NCBI GenBank assembly: GCA_038249195.1
Contig: JBBRWM010000001.1
Location: forward strand, 62,001-126,000
DNA length: 64,000 nt
Reading direction: 5' to 3'
DNA from: JAOUEA01 sp038249195
Lineage (GTDB): Bacteria; Actinomycetota; UBA4738; HRBIN12
The position numbers and the translations under genes were made by a program. The number at the start of each line of letters is the position of its first letter. Within the stretch, counting starts at the first letter, position 1. Shown here piece by piece: positions 34,755 to 44,819 of this stretch. The notes beneath the pieces were generated by a model. That model was not told the DNA's origin. It saw nothing but the letters and a program-made list of their open reading frames with translations, and did no database searches.

Positions 34755-37751
34755 CTACTTGCCCTGGGTCCCACGCAGGCGGTCGTAGACCTCTTTCAGG
34801 TAGAAGCCCTTGATGGTGGCGGCGAAGTCGGGGTTGTCCATGATCTGGCGGAAGATCTCGTCGTTCGCCCCCATGCGCTCGATGATCGTGGCGTCGAAGA
34901 CCTTGTCGAAGCCGAACTTGAAGTTCTCGATCGGGTTCGCGGTCGCCTGGTCGTGCAGGTCGGGGTTGGCGATCCACTCCTCCCGGAACTGGTCGAACAG
35001 GAGCTGGTCGGCGTCCCCGAGGTTCAAGCCGAACCGTTCGTTGAGCAGGTCCACGATCGTGGAGAGGTGCTCGGACTCGGGCTCGTGCTGCTTGCCCACT
35101 CCCCCGCCGGTGACTGCCGGTGGCAGCTCGCCGCCTTCCCCGAGACCCAGCGAGATGTCGCCTTCGAAGGTCTTTTCCGTCCGCAGGTGCGTGAGCTCGA
35201 CGTCCGAGCCGAGGTCGAGGCCTCCCTCACCCCGCCGAGGCAGGCGTGAACGGAGCGCCTTCGTGTAGACGTAGGTCTTCTCCAGGCTCGGGTCGGTCAC
35301 CTGCACAATCTGGCCGAGGAACGAGTAGAGGTTGACGAACCGCTTGAGGATGTCCCGGTACTCGCGCTCCGCTTCCTCGTCGACGATCTTGAAGCGGTCC
35401 ACCGCAGGGTCCAGGAACGCGTAGAGCTTGCCGTGATCGAGCGACGAAGCGTCTGACGAGAAGAACACCTGCGCGAACGCCTCGATCTCGTCCTCGCGGA
35501 GCACGTCGTACTCCCAGAGCCGATCGCGCGCATCCCAAAGCGCGTTCGGGTCGGTCGGCTCGGTGATCGTCGTCTCGTAGAACGGCGTGAACGCCTTCTG
35601 GATCTCTTCGGCGTCGTTCCTAAAGTCCAGGACGAAGGTGTCGTCCTTCCCCGGCGCGATCCGGTTCAGCCGTGAGAGCGTCTGGACGGCCGCGACTCCT
35701 TCGAGCTTCTTGTCAACGAACATCGTGTGCAGCAGCGGCTGGTCATAGCCCGTCTGGAACTTCTCCGCGACGACCATCACCTGGTACTCATCGGTGTCGA
35801 ACTCGTTTCGGGTTTGGGTGTCCGGGAAGGGGTTCATCCAGGACTCGGTGTAGTCGATGCCCTCGTCGATCACCTTGCCGGAGAACGCCACGAGGGTCTT
35901 GACGTCGGTGTAGCCCTTCTCTGCGATGTAGGCGTCCAAGGCGCGCTTGTAACGGACGGCGTGCAGCCGGGAGGCTGTCACGACCATCGCCTTCGCCCGA
36001 CCGCCGATCTTCTTGGCGGTGTGGGCACGGAAGTGCTCGACGACGATCTCAGCCTTCTGGGCGAGGTTGTAGGGATGCAAGCTCACGTAGCGCGCCACGG
36101 CCGCGACCGCCTTGGCCGGATCGAACTCCGGGTCCTCGGTCACCGCCTTCTCCACCCGCCAGTAGGTGTCGTAGGTCACGTAGGTCTTCAGCACGTCGAG
36201 GATGAAGCCCTCCTCGATCGCCTGACGCATCGAATAGAGATGGAAAGGCTCGAGCTTGCCGTCAGCGTTCTTCCGGCCGAACAACTCCAGGGTCTTGGCC
36301 TTCGGTGTCGCGGTGAACGCGAAGAAACTCAGGTTCGGCTGGTGGCCCCGCGCCGCGATCTGGGCGGCGAGGCGATCCTCGGCGTCGGGGAGCACGCCGC
36401 CCGACTCGGCGGCCTCGGCCTCGCTGAGCTCATCGTCCTCGCGGCCGGCGCCGAGGACGGCCTTCAGGTCCTTGGCGGCCTCGCCGGTTTGGGAGGAGTG
36501 CGCCTCGTCGACGACGACGGCGTAGCGCCGGTCACCGAGCTCCCCAACGAGGTCCTGGACGAAAGGGAAGGTCTGGAGCGTGCACACGACGATCAGCGCC
36601 TGATCGCTTTCGAGCGCGTGGGCGAGGTGCTCGGACTTGGTGCCCGACCCGCCGATCTTCTCGACCATCCCGTGCTTGTGCTCGAACTGATAGATCGTGT
36701 CCTGGAGCTGGTGGTCCAACACGATCCGGTCAGTTATCACGATCACCTTGTGAAAGACCTTCTCGTCGTCGGCGTCGTGCAGGGTCGCCAGGCGATGAGC
36801 TAGCCACGCGATCGTGTTGGACTTCCCCGAGCCGGCTGAATGCTCGACGAGGTAGCGGTGGCCGGGTCCTTCTGCGCGGGCGTCGGCTTCGAGCTTCAGC
36901 ACGGCGTCCCACTGGTGGAAGCGGGGGAAGATGACCCGGCTCGCCTTCTTCTTCGCGACCGAGGATCCCTCAGGCGGCCGCTCCACATGGATGAAGCGCG
37001 CGAGGATGTCCAGCCAAGGATCGCGCGCCCAGACCTGCTCCCACAGGTAGGCGGTGCGGTGGCCCGCCGGGTTGGGAGGGTTCCCGGGGCCCCCGTCACT
37101 CCCCCGGTTGAAGGGCAGGAACTGGGTCTTCGCGCCGGCAAGCTGGGTGGTCATATAGACCTCGTCGGGATCCACAGCGAAGTGGACGACGGCGCGCTTG
37201 CCGAGCAGCGTGTCGCGCGGATCGCGATCCTCCCGGTACTGCTTCTTCGCGTGTTCCACGGTCTGGTTCGTGAGCGGGTTCTTCAGCTCAGCCGTCGCAA
37301 CCGGCAGACCGTTGACGAGCAGGCAGAGGTCGAGCTCGTTCTCATGGGCGGGTGAGTAGCGGAGCTGACGGGTGACGGTGAGCCGGTTCGCCTCGAAGTT
37401 GGTGACGAGGTCTGGCGTGAGGCCGTGGGCAGGTTTGAAGTAGGCAAGGCGGATCGTCACGCCGTGGTCGGTCACTCCGTGTCGCAGGACATCGATCGTC
37501 CCGTGTTGGTCGATCTGCTTCGCGACGCGGTCGGCGAACTTCTCGCGGGCGGCATCCTCGCCGCCATGGAGCTGGACGAGGCGCGCCCACTCTTCCGACT
37601 GCGTGGCGGTCACGAAGTCGAACAGCTCTGCGAGGTCGAGAGCGAGGTTCTGCTCATAGTGAGCGTCGGCTCCCGATGTGTAGCCGCCATCACCGGTGAG
37701 TGACAGCTCGATCGCGTCCTCGAAGGACACCTCTTTCGCGACTTCCGGCAT
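34755..37751 (-). CDS. hsdR: Type I restriction endonuclease R subunit
   Basis: The 998-residue motor-nuclease subunit has the PD-(D/E)xK nuclease part near residue 155 (LCLLVNGLPVATAELKNPL), Walker A SAGSGKSNTI near 305, DEAH box VVVDEAHSS near 416, FAFTATPKAKT near 472 and a helical C-terminus. It translocates DNA and cuts unmethylated target. ATG at 37751 overlaps the hsdS stop. All motifs look intact. Confidence 0.94.
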   Translation of the reverse strand: MPEVAKEVSFEDAIELSLTGDGGYTSGADAHYEQNLALDLAELFDFVTATQSEEWARLVQLHGGEDAAREKFADRVAKQIDQHGTIDVLRHGVTDHGVTIRLAYFKPAHGLTPDLVTNFEANRLTVTRQLRYSPAHENELDLCLLVNGLPVATAELKNPLTNQTVEHAKKQYREDRDPRDTLLGKRAVVHFAVDPDEVYMTTQLAGAKTQFLPFNRGSDGGPGNPPNPAGHRTAYLWEQVWARDPWLDILARFIHVERPPEGSSVAKKKASRVIFPRFHQWDAVLKLEADARAEGPGHRYLVEHSAGSGKSNTIAWLAHRLATLHDADDEKVFHKVIVITDRIVLDHQLQDTIYQFEHKHGMVEKIGGSGTKSEHLAHALESDQALIVVCTLQTFPFVQDLVGELGDRRYAVVVDEAHSSQTGEAAKDLKAVLGAGREDDELSEAEAAESGGVLPDAEDRLAAQIAARGHQPNLSFFAFTATPKAKTLELFGRKNADGKLEPFHLYSMRQAIEEGFILDVLKTYVTYDTYWRVEKAVTEDPEFDPAKAVAAVARYVSLHPYNLAQKAEIVVEHFRAHTAKKIGGRAKAMVVTASRLHAVRYKRALDAYIAEKGYTDVKTLVAFSGKVIDEGIDYTESWMNPFPDTQTRNEFDTDEYQVMVVAEKFQTGYDQPLLHTMFVDKKLEGVAAVQTLSRLNRIAPGKDDTFVLDFRNDAEEIQKAFTPFYETTITEPTDPNALWDARDRLWEYDVLREDEIEAFAQVFFSSDASSLDHGKLYAFLDPAVDRFKIVDEEAEREYRDILKRFVNLYSFLGQIVQVTDPSLEKTYVYTKALRSRLPRRGEGGLDLGSDVELTHLRTEKTFEGDISLGLGEGGELPPAVTGGGVGKQHEPESEHLSTIVDLLNERFGLNLGDADQLLFDQFREEWIANPDLHDQATANPIENFKFGFDKVFDATIIERMGANDEIFRQIMDNPDFAATIKGFYLKEVYDRLRGTQGK

Positions 37752-39025
37752 CAGGCCACCGCTCCGGTCCTCGAGAAGTCCCCTGAAACAGCGCGAGTGA
37801 TAAGAGCCTGGCGGCGCTCCGCCAATAGCCGGATCTGGTCCTTCAGCTGCCCAACAAGCAAACGCATCCGATCCCGCTCCGCATCGAGAGTCGCTACGAC
37901 TTCCTCTTGCTCTGGCGGCGATGGATAGGGGAATCGGTGCGCTCGCAACTGCTCACGTGTGAGATGAACGATCGTGCTTTGGTTGCCCTCGACAGCGAAC
38001 ACGTCGCGGCCAGCGGCGGCGCGGAGACAGTACATCAGGAAGCGCGTCGAACCCAGGTGGCGCGGTCGCACTCGATGAACAGCCTTCTGGAAGAAGCAGG
38101 GCTCTACCTCACCCTTCCAGATGGCGGCCCTCCCCACCTCGCCTCCCTCACAAACCAATAGGTCCCCGGGGCGGAGCTCGCATCGACGTCGATCGAGCGC
38201 GTCGAAGTGCATCGAGTCGAGTTGATCTAAATCGAGGCGATCCCACTGCACGTTGGTGTTCCTGAGATACGGATACTGTTCAACGCCGGCACTAGCCTCA
38301 GGATTCACCATCTTCCCAAGCGTCACGTCGAAGTTGGCGCTCACCCTTTGCACGCTCCAGGACGTCGGAATCTCGCCGAGCCAGTCGAGTCCGGAGTCCT
38401 TCCTGGGTCCCTTCACGAGACCGCCCGAAATCAGATGGAAGACAGATGCCTCGAAGCGCTCTTCAAGCAGGGCAGCCACGTGCTGCTTCTTGTCAGTAAG
38501 CGCGTCGATGAGTGCGGTCTCGGCATTGAGATAGTCGGCGATGGCCCGCTGCCCAGGAAGAGAATGAACGGGAACCTCAATCGCAGCGACCGCGTCGGCC
38601 CGAAGCCCGAAGCGGGTGACTCCACTCGCGGCAACCTCCTCCTGCGATCGCACCAACGTCGAGGCCATGCACCAGTACAGGAACTTGGGGATAACTCGCG
38701 ACGGATCCGGCCTGATCAATGACAGGTGGTAGCCGCAGAGGACGCGATCCATGGGCTCGTCGATGAACGCCGGGACGCCGATGTCGTCGGCGGTCTCAGA
38801 GTCCTTCGTGATCAAGATGTCCCCGGGTTCAACCTGGAACTGTCGAATCTGGTCCTGAGTGGCAGTTGCGTCCATGAACTCGAGCTCGGACGTGATGAGC
38901 GGGTTGTAGTAGACATCCGTGTAGTTGCATAGGTGGACCGCCTGCTCCCCCTCCACGCTCTTCTTGTCGACATTGCTCGGTTTGACGGTGGCGAGATACT
39001 TCAGCTTCCTCGTCGCGTAGGTCAC
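37751..39025 (-). CDS. hsdS: Type I restriction-modification specificity subunit
   Basis: The 424-residue protein has two target recognition domains, each followed by a conserved helix: LPGQRAIADYLNAETALIDA near residue 155 and SPPEQEEVVATLDAERDRMR near 372. The half-sites determine the two parts of the bipartite target, which cannot be deduced here. GTG at 39025 overlaps the hsdM stop (GTGA). Confidence 0.93.
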   Translation of the reverse strand: MTYATRKLKYLATVKPSNVDKKSVEGEQAVHLCNYTDVYYNPLITSELEFMDATATQDQIRQFQVEPGDILITKDSETADDIGVPAFIDEPMDRVLCGYHLSLIRPDPSRVIPKFLYWCMASTLVRSQEEVAASGVTRFGLRADAVAAIEVPVHSLPGQRAIADYLNAETALIDALTDKKQHVAALLEERFEASVFHLISGGLVKGPRKDSGLDWLGEIPTSWSVQRVSANFDVTLGKMVNPEASAGVEQYPYLRNTNVQWDRLDLDQLDSMHFDALDRRRCELRPGDLLVCEGGEVGRAAIWKGEVEPCFFQKAVHRVRPRHLGSTRFLMYCLRAAAGRDVFAVEGNQSTIVHLTREQLRAHRFPYPSPPEQEEVVATLDAERDRMRLLVGQLKDQIRLLAERRQALITRAVSGDFSRTGAVA

Positions 39026-41016
39026 TCCGTCACCTCGCGGAGCAACTCTTGGATCTCCGCTTCAAGCGCCTTGATCTCCGCGTCGATCTCTTCGAGCGGC
39101 CGCGGCGCAACGTACTTGTAGAAGTGCCGCGTGAGCGGGACCTCGTAACCGAGCTTCGTCTTCGAAAGGTCTACCCAGGCGTCCGGCACGAACTGGAGCA
39201 CCTCGGTGTTCATGTAGCTCTCGATCGCCGCTCGGTATGGCTCCGAAGCCAAGTGCTCCACGGGGTCCGTGTCCCAGTCGACCTCGACGTCGGGGAGCGG
39301 GACATTCTCGCTGTCGCGGACATCTGGATCTGCTTCAGGCGCTCCCTTCTTGTTCGTTACCACCGGGGCGTCGTGGTCACGCACGCTGAGCACGTCCCAT
39401 AGCGCCTTCTCGATCGGCTTCGGCATGGCGCCGAGCTTCTTCGCGACCACCGTCTTGTCGGTCTCGGCGATGCCTTCGAGCGAGGCGATCCGTTCCAGGA
39501 GATCGGTCTGCTCCTGTTCGCTGAGTTTCGTCCACGCCTTCTCGGCCGTGAGGCGCTCGGCCGTATCCGCCGTGACCTCCCAACGGAGCCGAAGCGGCCG
39601 CTCCACCGTGATCCGCATGAAGCCGAAGGTGTGATTCGGCATGAGCTTCACACGCTCGCCCTCGGCGAGTTCGCCATAGAGGCGTGTGATCTCGTCGATC
39701 TGCTTATCGGAGATGCGCTTGCGTTTCTCGCCCAGGCTCTTGGGCATCTTCTCCCAGTACTCGCGGGCATCGACCAGCTGGACTTTGCCGCGGCGTTCGG
39801 GCGCCTTGCGGTTCGTCACGATCCAGAAGTAGGTGGAGATGCCGGTGTTGTAGAAGAGCTGGTCAGGAAGGGCCACCACGGCCTCCAGCCAGTCGTTCTC
39901 GATGATCCAGCGCCTGATCTCCGACTCGCCCGAGCCGGCACCGCCGGTGAACAGCGGTGAGCCGTTGAAGACGATCGCGAGCCGGCTCCCGCCCTTCTCT
40001 GGCGGCTTCATCTTCGAGATCATGTGCTGGAGGAACAGGAACGAGCCGTCGTTGATCCGTGGGAGCCCGGCTCCGAACCGCCCCTTGAACCCGAGGTCCT
40101 CGGCCTCGGCACGGACCTCGTCTTCGACCTTCTTCCACTCCACACCGAAGGGCGGGTTCGCGAGCATGTAGTCGAAGCGCCAGTCCTCGAGGCCGTCTTC
40201 GGTGAAGGAGTTCCCCCGCAAGATGTGGGAGGCGTCCTGGCCCTTCAGCATCATGTCGGAGCGGCAGATCGCGTAGGTCTCCGGGTTGAGCTCCTGGCCG
40301 AAGACCTCGAGACGAGCGGCGGGGTTCAGGGCACGCAGGTGCTCCTCGGCGAACGAGAGCATCCCCCCGGTCCCACAGGCAGGGTCGTAGAGCGTGCGGA
40401 CCGCTCCGGCCTTGCGGAGCGCGTCGTCGTCCTCGATGAACAAGAGGTTCACCATGAGGTGGATAACCTCGCGCGGAGTGAAGTGCTCTCCGGCGGTCTC
40501 GTTGGACTGCTCCGAGAAGCGCCGGACGAGCTCCTCGTAGACGTAGCCCATCTCCGTGTTGTCCACCGCGTCGGGGTGCAGGTCGATCTCGAGGAACTTG
40601 CCGACCACCATGTACAGGAGGTTCGCCTTGTCCAGGCGCGCGATCTGGGTCTCGAACCCGAAGTTGTCGATGATGTCGCGGGCGTTCTGGCTGAACCCGG
40701 CGATGTAGCTCCGCAGGTTCGGCGCGATGTTCGCCGGGTCCCCGACGAGCTTGCGGAAGTCGAGTTTCGACGTGTTGAAGAACTGCTGCCCGGCCTCGTG
40801 CGCGAGCACCTTCTCGACCATCTCAGGCGCGCCCTTGGTGGTCGAGGCTTTCTTGAGGACCTTCTCCTTGGTTGGTTCCAGCACGCAGTCGAGCCGCCGG
40901 ATCACAACGAGCGGCAGGATCACGCGCCCGTACTCGGACTGCTTGTAGTCACCCCGGAGCAGGTCAGCGACCGACCAGATGAAGTTGACCTTCTCGGAGA
41001 AGTGGCTCGGTGTCAT
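39022..41016 (-). CDS. hsdM: Type I restriction-modification DNA methyltransferase
   Basis: The 664-residue adenine methyltransferase has the SAM motif DPACGTGGMLSFAEE near residue 209, catalytic NPPFGV near 280, and the N-terminal HsdM domain FIWSVADLLRGDYKQSEYG. A longer-than-average C-terminus (about 490-664, rich in charged residues) ends in a coiled-coil LEEIDAEIKALEAEIQEL, likely for HsdS contact. It is the first gene of the hsdM-S-R operon. Confidence 0.95.
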   Translation of the reverse strand: MTPSHFSEKVNFIWSVADLLRGDYKQSEYGRVILPLVVIRRLDCVLEPTKEKVLKKASTTKGAPEMVEKVLAHEAGQQFFNTSKLDFRKLVGDPANIAPNLRSYIAGFSQNARDIIDNFGFETQIARLDKANLLYMVVGKFLEIDLHPDAVDNTEMGYVYEELVRRFSEQSNETAGEHFTPREVIHLMVNLLFIEDDDALRKAGAVRTLYDPACGTGGMLSFAEEHLRALNPAARLEVFGQELNPETYAICRSDMMLKGQDASHILRGNSFTEDGLEDWRFDYMLANPPFGVEWKKVEDEVRAEAEDLGFKGRFGAGLPRINDGSFLFLQHMISKMKPPEKGGSRLAIVFNGSPLFTGGAGSGESEIRRWIIENDWLEAVVALPDQLFYNTGISTYFWIVTNRKAPERRGKVQLVDAREYWEKMPKSLGEKRKRISDKQIDEITRLYGELAEGERVKLMPNHTFGFMRITVERPLRLRWEVTADTAERLTAEKAWTKLSEQEQTDLLERIASLEGIAETDKTVVAKKLGAMPKPIEKALWDVLSVRDHDAPVVTNKKGAPEADPDVRDSENVPLPDVEVDWDTDPVEHLASEPYRAAIESYMNTEVLQFVPDAWVDLSKTKLGYEVPLTRHFYKYVAPRPLEEIDAEIKALEAEIQELLREVTE

Positions 41017-41134
41017 GGGGGTTCAGGGCTCCGTGTTGTCGTCAAGGAACAATGGCCGGAGCTTATCCCAGCTCTGTCAGCCGGTCCGGCAGGGCCGTCG
41101 GCCGTCTGTCAGGGCTTCGGACTACGGTTCAGTG

Positions 41135-42874
41135 ATGAATAGCGGGAGCGCCGTGGATAAGGGAAGCCTAGCCCGGGTTCGATCCGCCCTCGCCGGCGCC
41201 TCGGCGCTTCACGAAACTTCAGCCGCCCTGCGCGCTAGCTGGACTGATCAGGAGCCGGACCCCGCCGAACCGTTCATCTGGGCGTTCGACTACCACTACC
41301 TTGAATCCAGCCAGCGGCTCGCTCGCGGGGCTTCAGGGCCGTGGGGACCGATGCTCGAGATGGATGGCCGCATCTGGCCACCCCCGCTCCCGACTGTCGC
41401 CGACGAACACTTGGCCGCTTGGGCGGATGCGGCCGCTGCGCTGTCAGATCTTCCCCTCGGCGCAGCCAGGCTCCACGACCTGCTCTGGGAACGCCGCTGG
41501 GGCGAACGGCCGGACCTCCACGCTCGATCGGCAGTCGACGCCTACACCGCGCTGATCCCCGAGTCCGAATCGCTCGACTCGGCGCACCACATCGCTCGCT
41601 CGATGGAACTGGCGATAGCGGTTGGCGACCGCGAGAGAGAACGCGAGGTAGTTGCGCTCAGCCTGGCGGCGGCTCGACGGTCGCTCGAAGCCTCGACCCC
41701 GGAACCCGGAGTCGCGCTGAGACATGCCGAAGCGCTTCTCACGCTCCCGCGCGAGCGGCAACCTGCCGAAGTCGACGAACTCCTGGAGGGCGCGGCCAGC
41801 ATCTATGCCGACGATCCGTGGATCGTCGAGACGGTGTTGGACCTCAAGGTCGAACGATCGACGGATCCAGATGCCGTTCGCGCACTGCGATTGCAGCAGG
41901 TCAACACATGGCGAGCCGCTGCAAGCGAGGCGGCAGGCTTGGTGAAGCTCAGCCACCTCCAGCGTGCTCTCGAGCTGGCTCGATTGCATAACCTCGGATT
42001 CCTGATTGACGAGGTCCGACTCGAGCTTCAGGCGATCTCTGAGGAAGACCTGGACCTTAAGGAACTTTCAGCCGAAGTCACCGTCCCGGCAGACGAGGTG
42101 GAGAGGTACATCGAGAGGCTCGTCGGGGGGAGCTGGCAGGAAGCGTTGACCGCCATCGGTGCGGTCGGCCCGCCAAGCGGCCAGGTCGAGAAGAACATCG
42201 CGGATATCGAGCAGCAGATGAAGGACTTTCCGCTCTCACACCTCTTCACGCGGACCCTGCTCGGACCCGACGGCATCCCGACCAAGAGCGCTATGAGTGA
42301 GGAGGAGCATAAGGCGGAGGCGTTGATCCGGCAGGAACTGTTCGGCATCCAGGTCGAGAGTCATTTCAGAGCTGAAGCCTTGGACCGTGCCAGGGAACGC
42401 TACGGGCAGCCGTCGGCGGAGGAGCTGGCCGAGTTCTTCACGACTCCGCTCATCACCGCCGAGATCGCCGAGCGCTTCGCTCGGTCGCTGGATCTGTACT
42501 GGAGCGGCCACTTCGATGAGGCCGCTCTGGTCGCCCTGCCGCGCATCGAAGCTGTCCTCCGCAATGTTGCCCGAGAAGGAGGCTTCGCGATCGTCCGAGA
42601 GCCCCAACCGACCAAACCCGGCGGTGTGAAGCCGCTCGGAGAGATCCTCCGTCTCCTGGAAGGCGGGTATCCGGAGTCGTGGCGAAGGTACTTGCTGAAC
42701 GCGCTCGTGGAGCCGACAGGGTTCAATCTCAGGAACGTCCACCTTCACGGGGTGCGGGCTGCCGCCACCCGCGAAGAAGCGGCCATCTTGATACAGATCG
42801 CCTGCCATTTGCGACTCATCCGAAGCGGTCCGTCGGACGACGAGACGAGTCCACACCACCCTGCGCCGGCCTAG
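41135..42874 (+). CDS. Large uncharacterised protein with C-terminal HEPN-type RNxxxH motif
   Basis: A 579-residue protein, mostly helical, divergent from hsdM. The N-terminus (about 25-120, EPFIWAFDYHYLESSQRLA) matches no enzyme I recognise. The C-terminal part (about 450-560) has LYWSGHFDEAALVALPRIEAVLRN and FNLRNVHLHGVRAA, which resembles the DUF4209 region; RNVHLH fits the RNxxxH motif of HEPN RNases. A defence or toxin role is plausible. ATG at 41135; GTG at 41132 possible. Confidence 0.55.
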   Translation: MNSGSAVDKGSLARVRSALAGASALHETSAALRASWTDQEPDPAEPFIWAFDYHYLESSQRLARGASGPWGPMLEMDGRIWPPPLPTVADEHLAAWADAAAALSDLPLGAARLHDLLWERRWGERPDLHARSAVDAYTALIPESESLDSAHHIARSMELAIAVGDREREREVVALSLAAARRSLEASTPEPGVALRHAEALLTLPRERQPAEVDELLEGAASIYADDPWIVETVLDLKVERSTDPDAVRALRLQQVNTWRAAASEAAGLVKLSHLQRALELARLHNLGFLIDEVRLELQAISEEDLDLKELSAEVTVPADEVERYIERLVGGSWQEALTAIGAVGPPSGQVEKNIADIEQQMKDFPLSHLFTRTLLGPDGIPTKSAMSEEEHKAEALIRQELFGIQVESHFRAEALDRARERYGQPSAEELAEFFTTPLITAEIAERFARSLDLYWSGHFDEAALVALPRIEAVLRNVAREGGFAIVREPQPTKPGGVKPLGEILRLLEGGYPESWRRYLLNALVEPTGFNLRNVHLHGVRAAATREEAAILIQIACHLRLIRSGPSDDETSPHHPAPA

Positions 42875-43415
42875 GCCTAGCCCAGACGGGAATCGGCGGT
42901 GTATACGTCTCGTGATGAGAGCGGACGCGACGGCGCGCGGGAAGGAGTGCCTTGCGCTTCTCGAGCAGGCCGGCCGCGATGCGGGTTGGACCGTGGTGCG
43001 GGAGTACCCGGTACCCGGCGGGAGAGTCGACCTTGTCTGGACCTGGCAGCCCGATTCGGCACTGGCCGGTGCCCCCGGACCGATCCCGATCGTGGGCTTC
43101 GAGGTCGAGTCCAGTTGGCGCACCCGGCAGCACGTCAAGGGCGACCTCGTCAACCTGGCGGCCCTCCAGGCTGCGCTTGGAGTGATCGTCTTGCTTGGCC
43201 TCGATGAGGGCGACGGCTTGCTCCCGCACGCCGAGGAGCTGGTCGAGCGGTGGCCCTGGCGGATAGTCGTGTGGACCGAACGCGACGTCGAAGGACTCGT
43301 GAACGGCCTCGGCAACCAACCATTGAGTTTCGCGGCTGGCTGCGCAAGCGCGGGACCATCGACCGAGGACGATCCTGCTTCGACGACGACGAGCCACGCG
43401 GGGGGTGGCGTGACG

Positions 43416-43424
43416 CCCACACAC
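43416..43424. repeat. Left target-site duplication of the IS256 element
   Basis: CCCACACAC, identical to 44811-44819. It is read as Pro-Thr-His in the frame of the broken gene on both sides. Confidence 0.8.
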
Positions 43425-43428
43425 GGTC

Positions 43429-43454
43429 GTGTCCCGTCAAGTGGTTGAGATTCG
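43429..43454. repeat. Left inverted repeat of the IS
   Basis: Matches the reverse complement of 44782-44807 at 20 of 26 positions, sharing GTCCCG and AAGTGGT blocks. Confidence 0.75.
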
Positions 43455-43473
43455 TCACCGCCATCCTCGCTTC

Positions 43474-44697
43474 CTAGGCGATCGCAGCGAGTAGTTCCTT
43501 GGGGTCCTCACCTCCCTCGAGCTCGGCGGCCTTGGCCATGGATCCGATCGAGAAGTAGCGGCGATCGGCCACCTGCCATTCGTCGTCTTGTTCAGCGAGC
43601 AGCGTCCCGACCATGCGCATCAACGAGTCGAGCGTCGGGAAGATCCCGATCACTCGGGTGCGCCGCTTGACCTCCTTGTGCAGCCGCTCGATCGGGTTGG
43701 TCGAGTGCAGCCGACGCCGGTGTTCCCGGGGGAAGTGCATGTGGGCCAGCACGTCTTCTGCGGCGTCTTCCAGCAGCTCCGCGGCCTGGGGGAACCTGGG
43801 CTCGAGCATCCGTGCGACCTCGTGCAGCTGGGTCATCGCCGAGGCGTGATCGGGGGCCACGAACACGGTGCGCACCACCGCGGCCACGGTGTCTTGAGCA
43901 CCCTTGGGCACCGTGGACAGCAGGTTCCGCATGAAGTGAACCCGGCATCGCTGCCAGGTGGCCCCGGTGAGCACCTTCGCGATCGCCTGGCGCAGTCCCT
44001 CGTGCGCATCAGAAATCACCAGACGCACCCCTTTCAGCCCTCGCTTGATCAACGAGCGAAGGAACGACGTCCAGAACTGATGGTCCTCGCTCTGGCCGGT
44101 GGCCGCACCCAAGATCGTGCGTTGGCCTTCGGCGTTCACCCCGATCGCGACGACCGTGGCGACCGAGGTGACGCGGCCGGCCTGACGCACCTTGTGGAAG
44201 GTGGCGTCCAACCACACGTAGGGGTGCTCGCCTTCGATCGGGCGCGTGAGGAAGTCCTTCACCTCGCCATCTAATGACTTGCAGATCCTGGAGACCTCCG
44301 AGCGTGAGATCCCATCGATCCCCAGGGCTTTGACGAGGTCATCGACCTTGCGGGTGCTCACGCCCTTGACGTAGGCCTCGACCACCACCGCATGCATCGC
44401 CTTCTCGGCTCGCCGGCGGGGTTCGAGCAGGCTCGGGAAATAGGCCCCGGCACTCACCTTGGGGATCTTGAGCTCGATCGTGCCCGCCCGGGTGTCCCAG
44501 CGCCTGGTGCGGTAGCCGTTGCGGTAGGCGACCCGCTCGGAGCTGCGTTCATACGGCCCAGCACCGATCTGGGAGGAGACCTCGGTCTCCATCACGGCTT
44601 GGGCGAGCACCCGCACGCCTTCACGAAGCAGATCCACGTCGTCTTCCTCGAGAAGCTTGCCGACGAACGACGTGATGTCCATCCTGTTGGTGGCCAT
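43474..44697 (-). CDS. IS256-family (mutator-type) transposase
   Basis: A 407-residue protein starting MATNRMDITSFVGKLLEEDD after GGAGGGAC at 44697. The DDE triad lies in YVWLDATFHKVRQAG (Asp), LVISDAHEGLRQAI (Asp) and STNPIERLHKEVKRRTRVIG (Glu), with the CRVHFMRNLL helix between. It looks intact and could still move the element. Confidence 0.95.
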   Translation of the reverse strand: MATNRMDITSFVGKLLEEDDVDLLREGVRVLAQAVMETEVSSQIGAGPYERSSERVAYRNGYRTRRWDTRAGTIELKIPKVSAGAYFPSLLEPRRRAEKAMHAVVVEAYVKGVSTRKVDDLVKALGIDGISRSEVSRICKSLDGEVKDFLTRPIEGEHPYVWLDATFHKVRQAGRVTSVATVVAIGVNAEGQRTILGAATGQSEDHQFWTSFLRSLIKRGLKGVRLVISDAHEGLRQAIAKVLTGATWQRCRVHFMRNLLSTVPKGAQDTVAAVVRTVFVAPDHASAMTQLHEVARMLEPRFPQAAELLEDAAEDVLAHMHFPREHRRRLHSTNPIERLHKEVKRRTRVIGIFPTLDSLMRMVGTLLAEQDDEWQVADRRYFSIGSMAKAAELEGGEDPKELLAAIA

Positions 44698-44781
44698 CGT
44701 CCCTCCCCATCTGACTGTCCTGTCGATGAGGATGGCGGTGGCCATCTATGTCACGGGGATTTCCACCCCGGATCTCCACTT

Positions 44782-44807
44782 CGAAAGTCCACCACTTCTC
44801 GGGACGC
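44782..44807. repeat. Right inverted repeat of the IS
   Basis: Counterpart of 43429-43454 on the other strand, with 20 of 26 matching bases. Confidence 0.75.
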
Positions 44808-44810
44808 TAA

Positions 44811-44819
44811 CCCACACAC
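44811..44819. repeat. Right target-site duplication of the IS256 element
   Basis: CCCACACAC, identical to 43416-43424, followed directly by the interrupted reading frame. Confidence 0.8.

Larger units (their letters stand above)
43425..44810 (-). mobile_element. IS256-family insertion sequence
   Basis: Imperfect terminal inverted repeats lie at 43429-43454 and 44782-44807 (20 of 26 match). The transposase fills the element. A 9-bp sequence, CCCACACAC, directly flanks both sides (43416-43424 and 44811-44819), a target duplication as expected for this family. The exact outer bases are uncertain by a few positions. Confidence 0.85.

Noticed and set aside
34218..35249. Plus-strand ORF over the HipA-like and hsdR genes
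   Set aside because: Antisense to two well-supported genes, no conserved motif.
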